From positions 34,189,043 through 34,253,042 of the forward strand of contig NC_079149.1 in NCBI RefSeq assembly GCF_945859685.1: a DNA stretch of 64,000 nucleotides, read 5' to 3'. Both the position numbers and the translations under genes were made by a program. Shown in pieces: positions 12,528 through 22,822 of this stretch. This stretch comes from Eupeodes corollae. Its lineage: Eukaryota; Arthropoda; Insecta; Diptera; Syrphidae. How positions within the stretch are numbered: the stretch's first letter is position 1; each line of letters begins with the position of its first letter. The notes under the pieces were generated by a model. That model was not told the origin of the DNA. It ran no database searches and saw only the letters and a program-made list of their open reading frames with translations.

Positions 12528-12990
12528 ATGTTGACAAAATTAGTTTGTATTTGTATAGTAAAGCATTTCTATTGGTAGAATCAAAAACTACTTTGAAATC
12601 GACAAAAAAGGAGTACAGTTCTTTATTTTCGCTAAGCTTGTTTTCATCTTGCTCCATACTTCTCAATCTTTCGTAAAGAACGATTGTGAATATTTTTAAG
12701 GCTGCATTGAGAAACGATATTCCTCTTTAATTTGAAGGGTCTTCTACATCACATTTCTTGTGGATTGGCTTTATTAGGGCTTTAAAGAAGTGATGGGGAA
12801 ACGTTTCAAATTTTGGCATAATGTTATAGGCTTCTGTTAATTTAATCTTAAACAAAATTGTGTTATTTTTAAAGAACTCAGCTGATACACCATTTGATCC
12901 AGCGGCATTGCCATCTTTAATACTCTATAGAACACAACTAACTTCATTTTCAGATATATTCTTATCGAGTTTATCAATTCAAGTTGATGG

Positions 12991-13904
12991 TCGAGCATAA
13001 CTCCAAGATATTTGTGTTGAAGATTTTAAAAGTAAAGCACAATGATAACTTAACGCCTGCAATGACACTGCTGCATAAAACCTATATGCATGGATAGACC
13101 TAATTTTTTAAGTGTGGAATAAAAATATATTACCAAAACTCAAGTCGTATAAACATTTCTAAGCCGAGTCCTAATTTCCTAGACCCCGAAATTAGTAGCC
13201 CTATCTCAAATACTGATAATTTGATGAAGAAAGAAGGTAAAACTCAATAGAGTTCTAATTTTTCGATTAGCCAAATTTTAGAGATTATAACTTTGTCAAA
13301 AAGTTGGCCATCTATCTATTATTTTTATAATATTATTTTCAGCAAAAATGTTTTTTTTTTTTATTTAAAAGACATATTGTTAAAAAACAGTTTGTTGGTT
13401 TTCATTTTTCATATCTAATAGTTCCTTGATTTATTAAAATGTTACAACCTATTGTTTTGGAGTAATTTTCAAGAAAGTGTAAGTGTCCAACTTTCCCCCT
13501 AAAAATTTGTGTAACGGTCCAAAATAAGAGAACTTTTTTAAGTAGAGTTGGGGGGGGGGCTCTAAACCAAAATTCAGCTTTGTTTGAATTTTTTCGAACT
13601 AACTCTATTTCTTATGCGTATTATTTTAATGGCTTATATAAACAAAATAACAAAAAAAAACGCAACGATGTTTTTAAAGGCTGTTCCAATAAGACTATCC
13701 TTTTTTTTAATAACACACCATTTGTTGGTTTCTTTTTCAAATTGTGCTATTTTGACATTTAACAAATTGTAATTGTTAAAATTGAGTGCAAAAATTGTAA
13801 ATATTTCAATATAATAAATAAATTTCAGACTTATGCCAATGCTCTTAATTGGATTCAAAGCCTTAAAGAGGATATTTTTATTTTATTTTTATCGAGAACA
13901 GCAG
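12991..13904. other. AT-rich gene-free stretch
   Basis: No recognisable gene. It includes a run of G at 13549-13558. Small overlapping AT-rich frames near 13580-13860 lack any motif. Confidence 0.45.
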
Positions 13905-13918
13905 CAATTGTGCAAATT

Positions 13919-14224
13919 AAATAAATAAATTGGGTGGCGCGACAGTCAGTTGAGAACCAAGGCCTAGTGACTTACAACTCTCAACCATTCCTGTGTGCGA
14001 GTAATGTTGTCAGGAATGGAGGGGACCTACAGTTTATATGCCGACTCCGAACGGCTAATTTTTGAGAAAGCACTTTTTCATGACAATAGTTACTCTTGGA
14101 GAATTTGTCAATTCCTGGCAAGAGGCAGTACCCGTGAAAAGACTTTAGATGGCATAGGCAGGGATCGAACCCAAGACCTCTAGCATGACAGTCCAACGCA
14201 CTTACCATCATGCCACGGGTAACA
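13919..14224 (-). mobile_element. tRNA-derived SINE, full-length copy 1
   Basis: This element is flanked by a perfect 14-bp target-site duplication, CAATTGTGCAAATT, at 13905-13918 and 14225-14238. Read on the minus strand, the head begins near 14221 with an RNA polymerase III type promoter: A box TGGCATGATGG and B box GGTTCGATCCC about 35 nt apart. The surrounding arm resembles a tRNA, possibly Asp (GTC at the anticodon position). The body ends GACTGTCGCGCCACCC and a short (ATTT)n tail. The same family occurs at 15397-15611, 31131-31415 and, as a tail fragment, 30853-30938. Small open frames across it are not genes. Confidence 0.92.
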
Positions 14225-14539
14225 CAATTGTGCAAATTGGTCATAGAAAATTTAATGAAATTAACAAGTTACTGTAAACAAAGCTGTTGAGACTTTTTGA
14301 CTAACATTGCTTTCTGTTATTAATTGCATACCTTTTTCTTTACAATGTAACAAACACCTACTGGTTTCTCTTAAAAATTGTTCTTTTTTTCATAATATCA
14401 AAATGGAACCTTTAAATGGAAAAGACAGTATTTCATCCAAAAAATACATTTAGGTAATTTACCTTTGGCTGTAATTCAAAAGATTTCTTTTCAAAAACCT
14501 GAAGATCGAAATATAACACTCTGAAATAATAATTTAAAT

Positions 14540-14760
14540 ATAATTTCTGAAATAAAACCGCAACGGCTGGGTCGGACGTAGTCTAATCTGGTTATTCTAA
14601 TATTTGTGGACACATATCGACAATAACGAGGTCAATATCGTCCTACAAGTGTTTAATAGTTTTGGGCTCAGCGTAGCAGAATATAGAAACTTATCATATC
14701 TACTCGTACACAGAAAATGGTCAAGAGGCGTTTAATCACTTGATCTTTACTTCAATAAAT
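14540..14760 (-). pseudogene. Mariner-like transposase C-terminal remnant
   Basis: On the minus strand a frame-shifted translation gives TPLDHFLC (third catalytic region), then AEPKTIKHL, DDIDLVIVD, CPQILE and RLDYVRPSRCGF. This order matches the C-terminal end of mariner transposases (…LEKV..NW..R.D..R.SRGGH). Stops and frame changes throughout. It is too short and decayed to place in a family, and no terminal repeat was located. Confidence 0.55.
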
Positions 14761-14899
14761 GAATGTTGAAATTTTGGAATGAGCTGTGTGACATTTGAAG
14801 CAATGAAATCACTGTTAATTGAAAAAATAGCTGAAAGCTGACAAAATGACCGTCAGTTAAAATAGTGTTGCTAACTTAAAACTATTTAGGTATCCCTAA

Positions 14900-15703
14900 A
14901 CAATATTTTGGAATGAAAAATGTATATTATTAAAATAACTTCTCCCATTCAAAACTTACGTTTTCGACATCTGGTAAAATTATTTTTAAAAAATCCAAAC
15001 TACAGTTTTATTACAAAAACTACAAAAAATTGTTTAAAATTGATTTTCTAATTGAATTTCCTAACTTAAATTGAAGATATTGCCTTCAATTTAATTCTAT
15101 CGTCAAAAATAAATTTTTTTCAACATTGGGTTAACATTTTTGAATAATAATTAATTATTTTTTACTAAATAATAATTTACAATATTGGTAAAAAAATAGT
15201 TGTCGACTTAAAGATCTTTTTAACAAAAACAGATATTTTATTATATGCAAAATATTTTCGTTTACTTTCAGTTATTTTTTTGATTTTGAAAAATCGAATG
15301 GCAACTTTTTTTTAACAAAAAAAAGAAAACCACCAAAAACAACTAAAAATTGATGAAATTTATATTATACAAAATGTTGTTATTAATATTTTGCAAATCA
15401 AAATCAAAAATCAAATGGGGTGGCGCAACAGTTCGTTGTGAACCAGGGCCTAGTGACTTACAACTCTCAACCATTCCTCTGTGCGAGTACTGTTGTCAGG
15501 AATGGAAGGGTCCTACAATTTTAGGCCGAATCCGAACGGCTAGTTTGAGAAAGCACTTTTTCATGAGAAGAATTACTCTTGAAGGATTTGTCAATTCCTC
15601 GCAAGAGGAATATATTTTGCAAGTACTTGTAAAAATTTCGATAGACGACATGAATAGGAAGATATCAGTGTTGGGCGCATCCCAGTGTCTTTTATTCACT
15701 TTT
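14900..15703 (+). repeat. Large non-coding repeat family, copy A (SINE inserted)
   Basis: The right end, about 15645-15703, reads GACATGAATAGGAAGATATC followed by a T-arm-like block (GGGCGCATCCCAG) and a T run. It matches the right ends of the copies at 53.4-53.5 kb and (inverted) 56.46 kb. The interior is AT-rich with motifs such as TCTGGTAAAATT and CAACATT seen in the other copies. A 5'-truncated SINE interrupts it at 15397-15611. The left end is too diverged to place precisely. Confidence 0.5.
15397..15611 (-). mobile_element. tRNA-derived SINE, 5'-truncated copy 2
   Basis: A direct 11-bp duplication, ATATTTTGCAA, flanks the element at 15386-15396 and 15612-15622. Only the body and tail are present (minus strand). 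The tRNA-like head found in the copy at 13.9-14.2 kb is missing. Truncation at the head together with a TSD is the signature of incomplete target-primed reverse transcription. The tail on the minus strand is a TTTGATTTT-type repeat following CTGTTGCGCCACCCC. Confidence 0.9.
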
Positions 15704-18199
15704 TTTAAATTGAAATTGTTTTGGCCAACAAATCCATTTATTTTACTTTCTCGAAAATTGTCTTTTTTTTCCCGCGGTACTTTATTTTCATATATTCAGT
15801 AGGTAGTTTAGCCCTGATCCTAAGTATCCTCTCAAACAAAGAAAAATCAAACAACCCTTACAAAAAAATAACACCTAATGTATAAAATCCTCCATTAACC
15901 ACGATTTCAAAAGACGATTCTCTGTTATGACATCATTCTATCACTCTAATAGCCATCAAACGTTATTTAATGGTTTGATAAAAATAAGGCACACCGCACA
16001 ACACGCACAAATAGCGGTCTCATTATCCTTAATCAAAATGCATTAGCACATACGCTAATGGACCACAATTGACCTGGATATCATAAAACCCCGCGATTAA
16101 AATCACAGCAAGCATTCACTCCCGCTATCTTTATTTTTTTAGTTGTTGTTGTTTTGTTAAAAATTTCAAATCACAATAAATGCTATAACCTCTTTTGGCT
16201 TTATGGAACAATCATATAAAATCGTGCTCGAGCGGCTTTTGGGTGGTCCGCATTATATCCTCCTCAATGCCAATAAACCATAAAAATTCAAATTAGCCTT
16301 TTTGTTTGTGTTGCAATTGTTTACCATCACGCAAGCAGCAAGTAGCGCCATTAATACCAGGAAGCATCCTTTCCCACGACCTTCTTCTTCGTATCTACAT
16401 ATACCTACACGTTCTTAAAAGGATCTGATCTCTCTTTCGAAGTTTCAGGTATACCAACCTATAGCCAACGACTGCATTCATAAAGATTCTCTCATTTGTG
16501 CTCATCCATTCCGTATCACAAACACAACCAACAATGTCGGTAGGATGGCTTTGAAGGATTTTCTTTTGTCGTTTTTAAATGCACAGCAAGGACATCTAGT
16601 TATATTGTGTCAACTATCCCCGTACACAGATAATTTTGAACGTAAAGGATCTCTGATGTCTGATGCTATTACACATCCAGCACTACATGTGTGTGCGTCT
16701 TATATACAGATTCGGATCCACAGAGGCCTTGTTTATGAGCCTTATTTTATTTATTGTTGACAAACTTTATCGGTTTTACCTTGATGCACGCACCGGAGTA
16801 CCTTTATGTTTGTAGAGCTGGTGTCTAGGATCCTTTCAGAGTACGAGTATAACCGAATACCGTATTATGTTTACCTGTGGATTGTGTCCTTCTCTCTTTG
16901 TTGTTACTATTTTTGTGTGATGGCGATCGATTTGGCAGGATAAATATTGTTGTCGGTGCGCTTTTGTTGTTAAATTAAATAAAAGAATTCGTCCTTTTTT
17001 TATTGGATGTAATGACTTTTTGGCTAGCAAAGCAAAGTGTCATCGTTAATAAATAAGATTGCATTTTGACGACATTGTGTGGCTTAGGAGGTGAATTGGG
17101 ATTAATGTTTATAGAAATACAGGACAGGATAGGAGGACAGGACTTAACCTCTCGGCTGAGTTGGTTTTATTATCAGACTTTGAGTAACAATGTTTTTTTC
17201 TTAATCGGTTTTTTGTGGCAGGCGGTCTTATGGGTATATTGTGTGACAAGTGACTTATGATCTTTGGAAATGTTGTAAAAAGCATTTTGTCTACTTTTCA
17301 TGGCTTTGATGAAAAGCCGACAAGGTTTAAGATGATTTTGAAGATAGAAATTTGTAAGGATCTTATATATTTATATCTTAGAGTGATAGTAATGATAAAT
17401 GCAAAATTTTGAATAGAAAAATATTGAAAAGAAAATCAGCTAGTTTTTCTTTTGCCACAGAAATGTCACACAAATGGTTTATAGTAAATTTGGAAAAGGA
17501 AAATAGGCTACTCTGGTGGCAATATGGACCACAAGTGAGGTCAAATTTCTAGTTTTCAATTGGTCAGTCATTTTGATATGAATCATTCTGTTTTCATCGT
17601 CATTGGTCGGGCTTAGATACCTTTTGCTTTTGTAAAGATATTAATCATCACGACAACAGTTTGTTGCTCTTTAAAAGTGTGTTTTTAATATTACTGAACC
17701 GTTTTGAAAATTTGTGTGAGATTGAAGTGATACGGAACTTGTAATCCAATATTATACTCGTCGAAAAATAAAATTTCTTTTCGATAACACAAATCAAACT
17801 TGACTTAATTCCTAACAATAATTCGTAGGATGTTTAAATCAATTAAGTATCTCACTTTGTTTCAAGAAACTATCATTAATTATGAACGAACTTAAAAGAG
17901 ACTTTTTTTATGCTATATATGAAGTTTTAAGACATCTTGTATCTTATGCTTTCTGATAGTCTTAAAGAATATAGAATTGTAGTGCTAATTTCAAGACCGA
18001 AATCAAGCTCTAACTTCAGCTGTCTGTTCAAATTTAATAAACACTCATTTTCAAAACTGTTTTTAAATTTGTTAAATAAGTTTCAAAAACTTGATGTGAT
18101 AGAAATAAAGATGTGGGATTCGTTATAAAAACAAAAAAGTACACTATTTAATCATTATTTATAAGCATTTCTTTGAAGAACCTGTTCTCTATCTCGTGC
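15704..18199. other. Mostly unique stretch, GC-richer near 16-17.3 kb
   Basis: No transposon or gene was recognised. Between about 15900 and 17300 the sequence is less AT-rich, contains CA/CT-rich words and no repeat similarity to other parts of the window. This is consistent with host non-coding DNA. Open frames of 60-70 codons here show no domain pattern. Confidence 0.4.
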
Positions 18200-18640
18200 T
18201 AGGAAATTTTTTTCTTCTTAGTTATTTTAAGTTTCTAATAATCTTAATCTAGAACTTTCTGGGAATCTAATGACCTCTCTTCAATTACTCGAAGATTTTC
18301 AGAACCACAAATAGTACAATTTTAATTATTAACATACCCATCGTGTGAGAAATGTGCTTCGTCGCTGAAGAAAATTTTGTTCAAAATCGCAGTCCAGCCC
18401 CTGGTGGTCAAGCACTCATTCAACGTATCTACGACGTTGTGAATAACGACTTAGTGCAGTGAGATATACCTTATTTCTGAGAATAACAAGGAATCGACAC
18501 ATTTGGGTCACAGGCCTTACAATACCTGTTTACAATACAGTCTCTTCAACCTTCTTAACAAATTCTTGGGTATTTGGATTATTATGTTAACCATAATATC
18601 CTCATCAAGCACGATATGTGGCTGTGGCAGAAACACCATT
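18200..18640 (-). pseudogene. Mariner-like transposase N-terminal half, remnant
   Basis: The minus strand yields a degenerate helix-turn-helix region (NTQEFVKKVEET near 18570), then NKIFFSDEAHF followed by HDGYVNN (first catalytic Asp region, near 18340-18390) and, after a frame change, GSENLRVIEERSLDSQKVL. The combination SDEAHF..DGYVN..GSEN..VI is typical of a mariner group different in detail from the copy at 28.3 kb. It is heavily mutated, with several stops, and the C-terminal catalytic region is absent. Confidence 0.6.
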
Positions 18641-19164
18641 TTTGTACTAGGTTTTAACAATATTTATGTGTTTTTTTAAATGCCAGAATTTCAACTAAAA
18701 ACAAAAAAATTGGTTAATCAACTTATTTTGACAGCTGTTGAATTTCAGCACTATGCTTTCCAAACCGCAAAATGGATAAGCCGTTTTACTCATGCATTTA
18801 TGATAGAACCGAAGAATGGGAATACTGAAAATATTAAACTGAAAATTGAACATGGTGATTATAGACTTGAAAAACCGTCATGAATTTTTTTCTTTAATAT
18901 TACAACGTGATATTCGAAATACCAGTACTAATATATTGATTTGAAGTCGGATTCGTAAACTTTTCGGAAAAGTATAATTTGATTGTCATTTACAAAATCT
19001 TATCGATTAGTATATTTAAGTTTTTCAAATAAAATGTCCTTATCCTATGAACCCTGCTATAACCTAAGAACCACTTCACATGCAGAGCGACGTCATTTTA
19101 TAGATATTTGAAGGTGTATCTAAAATTTCTTATAGAACATTTTTTTTGAAAAAAAAACTTCCTT
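18641..19164. other. AT-rich gene-free stretch
   Basis: Nothing recognised. A 67-codon plus-strand frame at 18680-18883 has no identifiable motif. Confidence 0.35.
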
Positions 19165-19870
19165 GATTACCTCAAAGTTGCGTGTGTCGATGTTAACGTA
19201 TTGAATAAGACGTCGGTGTTGTATGTCCTTTCTTGACGACAGGATGTACTTTGTTTTGCCGTCATTAACTGTTTAACCCATTTTTGCTGCCTCTGCCTCA
19301 ATACTCACAAAAACCCCATTGACATCAAGAACAGACTTTTGAAAGATACTGCCTCTAGTGTTGATGTGAGAGGGCTACACTATTCTTTTAAGCACGATGT
19401 TAAAAAAATCACATGACAGGGCATCACCTTGTCTAAAACCTTTTTTGACATCCAAAGGTTCTGTTAAGTTGTTTCCAACCTTTATGGAGCAGCGTGAATT
19501 CTCCATAGTCACCCTGCAGAAACGAACTAGTTAGGCAGCGATGCCAAAACTAGACATGGCTCTATACAGCTCGTCTCTTGACATGCTGTCAAATGCGGCC
19601 TTGAAATCGATTAAAAGGTGGTGGGTGTTGATTTGGTGTTCTTGGGTTTTTACCGGGATCTGCCGTAATGTGAATATTTGATCCATGATGATTTAATACT
19701 TTCCTGGTCTAAAACCACACTGCTAAGGACCTATCAGGTTGTTGACGATGGGCTTTAGACGTTTTCACATATTACGGCAGAGAAGATTTTGTAGGCAATG
19801 TTAAGTAGATTGATTCCTCTATAGTTGGTGTAGTTTAGAGGGTCACCTTTTTTCAGGATCGGGCAAACAT
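19165..19870 (-). pseudogene. RTE-clade LINE fragment, copy a
   Basis: The minus strand matches the RT of the RTE copies at 57.4 and 61.8 kb. In order from 19870 it has a CP-ILKKGDPLNYTNYRG block, LLNIAYKIF, the LIGP-QCGF..GKYQIIMDQIFT region, a FIDFKAAFDS motif A at about 19590, GFRQGDALSCD (motif B) near 19430 and an AEAAKMGL segment near 19290. The endonuclease, thumb and 3' end are missing, and several frame changes are needed. The fragment is truncated at both ends. Confidence 0.85.
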
Positions 19871-19879
19871 TTGTGCCCC

Positions 19880-20450
19880 TCTATTGTTATTTCTAAAATT
19901 GTTACAAAATATTAATAACCACACTTTATGTAACACAAAAAGTTTGAAGTCAATATCTTTCTTCGTTCTCAAGACACTTGAGTCATTAGTTTTTAGTTGT
20001 CTGTTGGAATTTTCAAAAAAAAATACTTAAAGTTAACAACAATAGTTATTATTTGATAAAATAGGTTTGATTTAAGCATCGGTTTTGTTGCCGAGATATT
20101 TTATTCAAAAACTGATTTTTACCAATTTTAACTTTAATTCTAATTGAATTTTTAACAGAAAGTTATCTTATGCTTACAAAAATAGAATGAAATAATTTTG
20201 AAGTCAATATCTTTATTTTTGTGTTCAAAACGTAAAAACTCTTGAGTTTATTCGTATAGTTTTTAAAAAAGCAGATTTTTATCTTGCAATCTTTGTTTAG
20301 AAAAAATTAAAGAAGGATCTAAAAAGATTTTGCCTTTGAATATAAAATTATTTAAATAGTTGAGTTAAATTTTGATAAGTGGAATATTTAAAAAAATGTA
20401 CGGTTTTTCGTTTACTTAGTATCATTAAGTCGGTTTAATTTATTATAATT
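19880..20450 (-). repeat. Large non-coding repeat family, degenerate copy B
   Basis: Sequence words such as GTTTGAAGTCAATATCTTT occur twice, about 245 bp apart, and resemble GTTTGAAGACAATATTTTT in the copy at 56.5-57.3 kb. Interspersed ACTGATTTTTACCAATTTTA motifs fit the same family. Ends cannot be placed. Confidence is limited by AT-richness. Confidence 0.4.
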
Positions 20451-20964
20451 CTTTCTTTTATTTACAAAATATGGTTAAACCTCTTAAATCAATAAAAGAA
20501 ATGTAAATACAGACAAATTTTATTTGTACAATATATTATGATGACACAAGTGATTTGACTTTTTTGATACATTAAAATAACTTAAAATATGTTACCAAAA
20601 TCATTACTGCCTATATCGAATGATAAATACTTTTAATTGATACATAAGACGTATTGTCCTCTACTTAAGTTTTTACACCTCTTGCAAAGCCCGACGAAAA
20701 TAACTTAAGCTGTTTTGCAAAAGGTCAATAATTTCTTGTTTTAAAAGATTCGACTTCGAGGGTAAGAAACCAAAAATTGCTTGTGGACAGAATAAATAAA
20801 AAAAGGATAAATGAAACCACTTAAGTCAGCTGAAGAGCCTTTAAATTTTTGAGCACAAATTGATTTTCTATCTAAAAAGTAAAAAATCATTTTTCACCAA
20901 TTTAATGTAGTTCTTTTTTACAAAGGAACAATCAATTGGGTTTTTATAAAAAATGTATAAAATA
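20451..20964. other. AT-rich gene-free stretch
   Basis: Nothing recognised. It ends at the A preceding the Helitron terminus. Confidence 0.4.
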
Positions 20965-21880
20965 CTAGCTGACCCGACACACGTTGTTTTGTCATATAAA
21001 TAATTTCTAGAGAATATTTTGCTAGAAATAAATAACTTATTGTAAGATATAGAGCACTGTAAACGGTAACAAAATATTAAAATAGCAAATCACAAACAAG
21101 TTTTTTTTAATTTATTAAAATTAATTCTTTAAAATTATATACATATCGCTAATTATGACAATACTGAAAAAAAAAACAATGTAAATGCCTTAATGCAACA
21201 GAGTGTACAATCTTTTTGTGTGATCCCATCTTTTCCCAATACAAACAAACTGGATGGTTTGCCCATTAGCGAGCACGCTAAGTATAATTGTCGGTCTGAA
21301 AAACATGAAGTGCTGAAATATAACCCGCAGGCAGATATCTTTTGGCCTTGAGACTTATTGATAGTCATTGCAAATGCTAATCTGAGTGGAAATTGAACGC
21401 GTTTGAATTGATTTGGCACATCTGTGGGTATAATAGGAATTCGCGGTATGAATATATTTTCACCTCGGAATTCGCCATTTAGAATAATGACTCCGATAAT
21501 ATTATTCATTCATTTTTTAATTACTAATAGCTTGCAGTTGTACAACAGTGGAGGGTTTAAATTAGGAAACAAAATTATCGGAGATCCAACCTTCAGTTGT
21601 AAATTATGCGGTGGCATGCCTGGCAAATCCAATGAGTTCAAGAACTCAGTTGGATAATTTACAGCTTCGGTAGCATCACAAACTGTATCAATATATTTGT
21701 ATGACACCAAGTCTCGTGGTAAGAAATGTTGAATCTTGAGATTTATCTGGTTGACATCCAAATTTTAAGCTGCTAGAATTGCTCTTTCTGTGTACATCGG
21801 GAAATATCTGGTCAATGAGAGCAACTTGTGAATCAAAAATCGTGCAGAAATCAACCGGTAATTTAATGCATCCAGTTTAC

Positions 21881-22477
21881 TGCTGGAACACAATGCCAAA
21901 ATCGAAGCCGCAGCCGGAACCGGAGTCGGAATAGCTGTCACAGCTTGTCTTACGTTAACAGAAAGTACGCACACAATGCGTCGTACGACTTTTCCACTTC
22001 TTTTTAATGAATTCCACTAAAAACGAAACATAAATTATAAAAATTAAAACAAACAACATCACAAACACTCGGCATATTGAAATGTTGGGCAATTGCTTCC
22101 CATTCCTTTGCTTTGATTTTATTGTTTTTGTAGTGTCTGTTTTCCAAATTCCGAAGGACTTCCCTTTCGCAGACCGTTTGGATATTTTTTTCCGATTCAA
22201 ACATTTTGTATTCTTTAATTTACCTTTTATTTGATTTAATTCAACTTTTTTATTTATTCAAACAACCGCAATAAAAAATATTAATTTAATGCACAAACAC
22301 AGACCACGAAATCAAATTAGGTGTGCCAAAAATGATAGACGTCAAAAGTGTCGTACGTCAAAGTTAAAAGTTGGTCAACTCTTCCGACTCCGGCTGCGGC
22401 TCCTATTCCAGTTCCGTCGATTTTGAAAGGTATTCCGGTTGGTACGACTCCGGCTCCGTCACCATTGTGCTCCAGCA
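21881..22477. mobile_element. 597-bp inverted-repeat insertion inside the Helitron
   Basis: Helicase coding stops on one side at about 22478 (GDGKVTKD) and resumes at about 21880 (TGCIKLPVDF). The intervening 597 bp begins TGCTGGAACACAATG and ends, on the opposite strand, TGCTGGAGCACAATG. Both arms continue inward for 60-100 bp with GC-rich GGAGCCGGAGTC-type motifs in inverted orientation. That is the structure of a small DNA transposon with terminal inverted repeats. A target-site duplication is not obvious. It carries a MADF-like exon pair (21957-22204). Family is not established. A PIF/Harbinger relation is a guess based on MADF/SANT accessory proteins. Confidence 0.7.
21957..22204 (-). 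CDS. Putative two-exon MADF-like protein fragment
   Basis: A minus-strand ATG at 22204 opens a frame of about 45 codons including REVLRNLENRHYKNNKIKAK and EWEAIAQHFNMP. A possible GT donor follows at about 22067. After an AT-rich gap with a T-rich tract and AG near 22015, the in-phase continuation reads EFIKKKWKSR before a stop near 21957. The pattern 'Y....W..IA..F.M...IKKKWKS' fits the first part of a MADF (Myb/SANT-related) DNA-binding domain, but the C-terminal helix (LRD.Y-R) is absent. It may be a truncated accessory ORF of the inverted-repeat insertion. Splicing is inferred from the sequence only, and the protein may not be made. Confidence 0.4.
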
Positions 22478-22822
22478 ATTAATCTTTAGTAACTTTTCCG
22501 TCACCTATACCTAACAGTTGTTTTGATATTGTTTCAGCGGATGGATCTTGAAGCATTTGAACACACATATTTACTTGTACTTTTTAAACATTACGCAACA
22601 GTGGCGATGATTTTAAGCACGCGTTGATCTTACAGTGTTCGTTGAACGCGGAATAACGCGAAGTGTATGCCAAAAAATATGTCGTTGTTTTATATCTTCC
22701 AATGTCCCGTTCAAAACCTCAAGCGAATGTTTGTGTACCATAGACCATTTATCCCAGATGATTATTTTACACTGTTTCAGAATTGTGGCCATGGATTTTA
22801 TATTGCACACCGCGTTTGGGTT

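Larger units (their letters stand above)
11310..12990 (-). pseudogene. Non-LTR reverse transcriptase remnant, interrupted
   Basis: The minus strand encodes a decayed non-LTR RT in two parts. The 5' part (about 12990-12528) has GSNGVSAEFFK, IKPIHKK, RGISFLNAALKIF and FFVDFKVVFDS (motif A). The 3' part (about 11944-11310) has KPLWMIIEKLYQNT, VNQGVRQGYILSP (motif B), a frame-shifted YADDIVILVDSP (motif C) and NPDKSKDLVFKNGS (motif D), then a short thumb. The ~585 bp between the parts is foreign and contains a Myb/SANT-like fragment. The same RT type, with its VDSP/SDKP block after the catalytic Asp pair, recurs at 29.6-30.85 kb. I do not assign a clade. No endonuclease is seen. Confidence 0.8.
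21170..22820 (-). pseudogene. Helitron Pif1-like helicase, C-terminal part, broken
   Basis: On the minus strand, distal helicase motifs appear in order. From 22810 they include CNIKSMATILKQCKIIIWDK (Walker B region, WD in place of DE), MVHKHSLEVLNGTLED, VIPRSTNT, then, past the insertion, LPVDFCTIFDSQVALID, NLDVNQINLKIQHFL, TEFLNSLDLPGMPPH and the superfamily-1 motif region RLAFAMTINKSQGQ near 21345, then LYLACSLMGKPSSLFV. The insertion and frame changes near 22600 and 21765-21510 destroy it. In Helitrons this domain unwinds DNA during rolling-circle transposition. The missing Rep nuclease means this copy could move only with outside help. Confidence 0.9.
20965..22822 (-). mobile_element. Helitron, 5'-truncated, with intact-looking 3' end
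   Basis: The 3' terminus is on the minus strand at 20965: the element ends in CTAG and is followed by T, as expected for Helitrons, which insert between A and T. Just inside the end, 20976-20993 can form a six-base-pair stem with one mismatch (GACACA against TTTGTC, six-base loop), the subterminal hairpin expected about ten bases from the end. Upstream lies the C-terminal half of the Pif1-like helicase. The 5' end, Rep/HUH nuclease and N-terminal helicase are missing beyond about 22822. A 597-bp insertion interrupts it at 21881-22477. Confidence 0.88.

Noticed and set aside
14150..14222. A functional tRNA gene at the SINE head
   Set aside because: Boxes A and B are present, but the acceptor ends do not pair and the unit continues into the SINE body with TSDs.
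13981..14244. Open frames across the SINE
   Set aside because: Both strands are open by chance in a polymerase III type element with TSDs; not genes.
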